Positions 11,830-14,784 of a stretch of 14,784 bases of DNA are shown here, piece after piece. Under the pieces are notes generated by a model. It was not told the DNA's origin, did no database searches, and saw only the letters and a list, made by a program, of their open reading frames with translations. The stretch comes from CABMGU01 sp035292785 (GTDB taxonomy: Archaea > Nanobdellota > Nanobdellia > Woesearchaeales > ARS49), in contig DATDPK010000014.1 in assembly GCA_035292785.1 (NCBI GenBank), positions 1 to 14,784 on the forward strand, given 5' to 3'. Numbering within the stretch: the first letter of the stretch is position 1; each line of letters opens with the position of its first letter. The position numbers and the translations under genes were made by a program.

Positions 11830-12291
11830 TCAGTGCAATACAACTTTCTTCACAGAAGACTCATCAACCAACAAAGACATAACATTCTGCACAAGAGAGT
11901 TATAAGCACTATTCAAGTTGGCAAACGCCGCCTTCCTGTCCTGAGACTCAAAAAAACCCTCAGCAATACTGCCAATAGACTCAAGATTGCCGTGAATCAA
12001 GGAAAGCTCACGCTCCATATCGTGCAAAGACTTATCACCCTTCTTAAACTGAACGTGAGTATGATGAAGCATCAAAGCACCAAGCTTTTTCCTCGCCTCG
12101 TGAACATGCTCGCTGATATTATCGCAAACATTACGCAATCTCTTGCCAACAACCTGAACCTTGGCAAGCTCCAAAACAGACTTTGCAAGACTAAAATCAC
12201 TCAACTCCAGCAATAATTCACCAATCTGGCGAACAGAACTATGAATCTTATCCTCTTCCTTAAATAACTGCTTAAGCGTTTCCTTTTTCAT
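11830..12291 (-). CDS. Helical protein overlapping ppsA, 153 aa
   Basis: Its ATG overlaps the ppsA stop (ATGA, 12288-12291), so the two are co-translated; gagg inside the ppsA end serves as ribosome-binding site. The protein is predicted all-helical (helices about 2-27, 30-75, 86-112 and 115-142), soluble, with a His-rich patch (LMLHHTHVQF, 73-82). The four-helix look recalls PhoU-like or other helical-bundle proteins, but I see no diagnostic motif and do not assign a family. Coupling suggests a role together with phosphoenolpyruvate synthase, for example as a regulator; this is inference only. Confidence 0.75.
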   Translation of the reverse strand: MKKETLKQLFKEEDKIHSSVRQIGELLLELSDFSLAKSVLELAKVQVVGKRLRNVCDNISEHVHEARKKLGALMLHHTHVQFKKGDKSLHDMERELSLIHGNLESIGSIAEGFFESQDRKAAFANLNSAYNSLVQNVMSLLVDESSVKKVVLH

Positions 12292-14699
12292 CTTTTCCTC
12301 TTCTTTTCGTGATTTGCAATAACAACACGCATTCTTACTAATGCATCAGGACTCAAACTAATGCTGTCAATACCGCAATCAACCAAAAACTCGGCAAACT
12401 CAGGATAAGTCGAAGGAGCATCACCGCAAATACCAATCTTCTTCTTCCTGCTCTTCGCAACACTAATCACGTGAGCAATCATCCGCTTGACAGCCTCGCT
12501 CCTCTCGTCATAAATATCAGCAACAAGCGCGCTGTCACGGTCAACACCCAAAGTCATCTGCGTCAAATCATTACTGCCAATGCTAAAACCGTCAAAAATA
12601 TCACAAAACTGGTCAGCAAGAATAACGTTGCTCGGAATCTCACACATAACATAAACTTCCAGATTGCCTTTACCCTTCTGCAAACCGTTCTCCTTCATAA
12701 CAGCAAGAACCTTCCTGCCTTCCTCAGGAGTGCGACAGACAGGAATCATAACCTTAAGGTTGGTAAGACCGAATTCCTCTCTGACTTTCTTAATTGCCTG
12801 GCACTCCAAAGCAAAACCCTCCTTATAACGAGGATTATAATATCGTGAAGCGCCACGCCAGCCAATCATAGGATTCTCCTCCTTAGGCTCAAACTGACTT
12901 CCGCCAACAAGATTTGCATACTCATTAGTCTTGAAATCACTAAAACGCAAAATAACATCACGAGGGTAGAAAGCAGCAGCAATAGTGGCAACACCGTGAG
13001 AAAGCTTTTCAACAAAAAACTGCTTTTTATCCTTATAACCCGCAGTAATATCTTCAATCTGGCTACGGACTTTCTCGTCTTTTATCTCATTAAACTTCAC
13101 CAAAGCCATCGGATGAACTTTCACAAAATCAGTAACGATAAACTCCTCCCTCGCAAGACCAACACCATCATTAGGCAGGAAAGAAAGCTCAAAAGCCTCA
13201 TCAGGATTGCCAATATTCATCATAACCATAGTTTTAGGCTTTGGAACGTGCTCAACATTAATTTTTTCAACAGCATACTTCAAATAACCCTCATAAACAT
13301 AACCGTGCTCGCCCTCAGCACAACTAACAGTAACCTTTTGACCGTTCTTTATTGACTGCGTAGCACTATTAGTACCAACAAGGCAGGGAAGACCAAGCTC
13401 ACGGCTGACAATAGCCGCGTGAGAAGTCCTGCCGCCACGATTAGTCACAATCGCAGAAGCAATACGCATAACAGGAACCCAATCAGGGTCAGTCATCTCA
13501 GTAACCAAAACTTCACCAGGCTTGAACTGGCTAATGTCGCGAACATCACGAATAACGTGAGCAGGACCCTGAGCAATCTTGTTGCCAACACTCTTACCTG
13601 TTGCCAAAACTTTTCCTTTCTGCTTTAACTTGTATTCTTCGATTATGTTGCGATTCTTTTGCGACTGAACAGTCTCAGGACGCGCCTGCACGATGTACAA
13701 TTCATTATTCCTGCCATCCTTAGCCCACTCAATATCCATGGGACACCATCTGCCCTTTTTCTTGCCGTAATGGTCCTCAATCTCAACACCCCACTCAGCA
13801 AGCATCAAAACTTCCTCATCAGTCAAACAGAATTTTTTGCGCTCTTCAACAGGCGTGTCAATTTTTTTAATAGGTTTAGTTCCTTCCTCACTGTAAATAA
13901 TCTTAGTAGCTTTCTCGCCCAAACGCTTGTCAATCAAAGGCTTAAAGCCGTGGCGCAAAGTAGGCTTGAAAACGTAAAATTCATCCGGATTAACAGCACC
14001 CTGAACAACACTCTCGCCCAAACCATAACTGCCAGTAATGAAAACAACATCAGGAAAACCAGTTTCAGTATCCAAAGTAAACATAACACCAGCACAAGCC
14101 AAATCAGAACGAACCATCTTCTGAACGCCAATAGACAGGTAGACCTTGAAATGGTCAAACTTATGCTCAGCCCTGTACGCAATGGCACGGTTGGTGAACA
14201 AGGAAGCAAAACAACGCTTGCAGGCATCCAACAACTCGTGAACACCAGTAATGTTCAAAAAAGTCTCCTGCTGGCCGGCAAACGACGCTTCTGGCAAGTC
14301 TTCAGCAGTAGCAGAAGAACGCACAGCAACATCAACACTCTTTACCCTATTTTCCTTGCACAACCTTTGATACGCAGAAATAATCGCTACCTGCAAATCT
14401 GAAGGGAAATCACAATGCATAATGACATCCCTTGCCTTTTTCCCAGCCTCAGCCAAAGCCTTGATATTCTTAGGATTAAGACCACGCAAAGCAGACTTCA
14501 ACTCAGACATAGCGCCAGACTTTTCAAGAACATACTGATAAGCATAAGCAGTAATCGCAAAACCATTAGGAACCTTAATGCCTTTGGCAGTCAGATTCTG
14601 ATACATCTCACCCAAAGAAGCATTCTTGCCGCCAACTAAAGGAATGTCAGCAATTCCTATTTCATTGAACCATAAAACAAAAGACTTTGATTTATCCAT
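12288..14699 (-). CDS. ppsA: Phosphoenolpyruvate synthase
   Basis: 803 aa, the family's usual length. It converts pyruvate, ATP and water to phosphoenolpyruvate, AMP and phosphate, the entry to gluconeogenesis (possibly run in reverse in some archaea). The ATP-grasp N-terminal domain has VGGKNASLGEM (22-32), RSSATAEDLPEASFAGQQET (127-146) and the IVQARPET end (336-343). The swivelling phosphohistidine domain has GGRTSHAAIVSRELGLPCLVG with catalytic His427. The C-terminal TIM barrel has FSIGSNDLTQ (705-714) and KIGICGD with catalytic Cys758. Asp replaces the common Gln after that Cys-Gly. The ATG at 14699 follows gaggggat on the minus strand. Start and catalytic set are intact. Confidence 0.96.
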   Translation of the reverse strand: MDKSKSFVLWFNEIGIADIPLVGGKNASLGEMYQNLTAKGIKVPNGFAITAYAYQYVLEKSGAMSELKSALRGLNPKNIKALAEAGKKARDVIMHCDFPSDLQVAIISAYQRLCKENRVKSVDVAVRSSATAEDLPEASFAGQQETFLNITGVHELLDACKRCFASLFTNRAIAYRAEHKFDHFKVYLSIGVQKMVRSDLACAGVMFTLDTETGFPDVVFITGSYGLGESVVQGAVNPDEFYVFKPTLRHGFKPLIDKRLGEKATKIIYSEEGTKPIKKIDTPVEERKKFCLTDEEVLMLAEWGVEIEDHYGKKKGRWCPMDIEWAKDGRNNELYIVQARPETVQSQKNRNIIEEYKLKQKGKVLATGKSVGNKIAQGPAHVIRDVRDISQFKPGEVLVTEMTDPDWVPVMRIASAIVTNRGGRTSHAAIVSRELGLPCLVGTNSATQSIKNGQKVTVSCAEGEHGYVYEGYLKYAVEKINVEHVPKPKTMVMMNIGNPDEAFELSFLPNDGVGLAREEFIVTDFVKVHPMALVKFNEIKDEKVRSQIEDITAGYKDKKQFFVEKLSHGVATIAAAFYPRDVILRFSDFKTNEYANLVGGSQFEPKEENPMIGWRGASRYYNPRYKEGFALECQAIKKVREEFGLTNLKVMIPVCRTPEEGRKVLAVMKENGLQKGKGNLEVYVMCEIPSNVILADQFCDIFDGFSIGSNDLTQMTLGVDRDSALVADIYDERSEAVKRMIAHVISVAKSRKKKIGICGDAPSTYPEFAEFLVDCGIDSISLSPDALVRMRVVIANHEKKRKR

Positions 14700-14737
14700 A
14701 AATCCCCTCTTTTGATATTTAAAGTTAGGAAGAACGT

Positions 14738-14748
14738 ATTTAAATATT
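14738..14748. promoter_or_regulatory. Palindromic TATA element shared by ppsA and the gene at 14771
   Basis: tatttaaata reads the same on both strands. Rightward it is about 28 nt from the ATG at 14771 (leaderless). Leftward it would start transcription near 14717, leaving a short leader with the gaggggat ribosome site for ppsA. A second leftward TATA-like element (actttaaatatc, 14714-14725) is less well placed. Confidence 0.45.
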
Positions 14749-14770
14749 GTGTTTCATTTGACAAGGATAA

Positions 14771-14784
14771 ATGACGAAAGAAAC
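14771..14784 (+). CDS. Partial CDS, first codons of a rightward gene
   Basis: An ATG at 14771 lies about 28 nt after a TATA element and opens with MTKE before the window ends. The promoter geometry is the only support; the product cannot be identified. Confidence 0.35.

Noticed and set aside
13659..14402. 247-aa plus-strand frame opposite ppsA
   Set aside because: Shadow of the intact ppsA coding sequence; composition and lack of start signals argue against a gene.

Overview
This is an AT-rich archaeal chromosome segment. The archaeal assignment rests on RNA polymerase subunit L, an archaeal L1-P0-P1/L12 ribosomal operon and TATA-type promoters, many of them about 26-28 nt upstream of a start codon so that the mRNA would be leaderless. 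The compact gene style, the small winged-helix (wHTH) and coiled-coil proteins, the single-TM Cys-rich protein and a bacterial-type RsmE methyltransferase suggest a DPANN lineage (Woesearchaeales/Pacearchaeota-like). That placement is an inference from recalled families, not a database result.

Layout. (1) 1-64: start of a leftward membrane-protein gene that runs off the edge. (2) 65-3746: an accessory-looking region. It has a long non-coding stretch with repeats (65-586), a 111-aa orphan (619-954), a repeat-rich gap (955-1448), then three DNA-binding-type proteins: a wHTH protein (1449-1940, +) and two coiled-coil plus wHTH proteins (1906-2448 and 2519-3187, both -). Directly upstream of the last of these is a dense array of 11-bp-phased repeats (3233-3494) containing GTCTCAGGAC and GGGAC words. 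(3) 3747-5984: rsmE, rpoL, an orphan gene translationally coupled to a cis-prenyltransferase (uppS), all rightward. (4) 6090-6989: a Cys-rich single-TM protein and a leftward orphan. (5) 7254-10056: L1, P0 (L10) and L12 in an operon with a structured L1 leader, then a COG1340-like coiled-coil protein. (6) 10081-11495: two overlapping orphan genes with their own promoter. (7) 11458-14699: leftward wHTH regulator, then phosphoenolpyruvate synthase followed by an overlapping helical protein. (8) 14771-14784: first codons of a rightward gene sharing a divergent promoter with ppsA.

How the genes work together. Most of 3.7-10 kb serves transcription, translation and envelope building: RsmE modifies 16S rRNA, RpoL is a core RNA polymerase subunit, L1/P0/L12 form the two ribosome stalks, and UppS makes the polyprenyl carrier lipid. 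PpsA feeds gluconeogenesis.

The most unusual part is the 1.4-3.5 kb locus. A coiled-coil wHTH gene sits beside a helically phased 11-bp repeat array that also contains a 17-bp interrupted palindrome and a G-quadruplex motif. This architecture resembles centromere/iteron sites of DNA-segregation or replication-control systems, but no partner NTPase is visible in the window. The region is bracketed by a perfect 24-nt inverted repeat (346-369 / 3734-3757), whose right copy covers the rsmE start codon.
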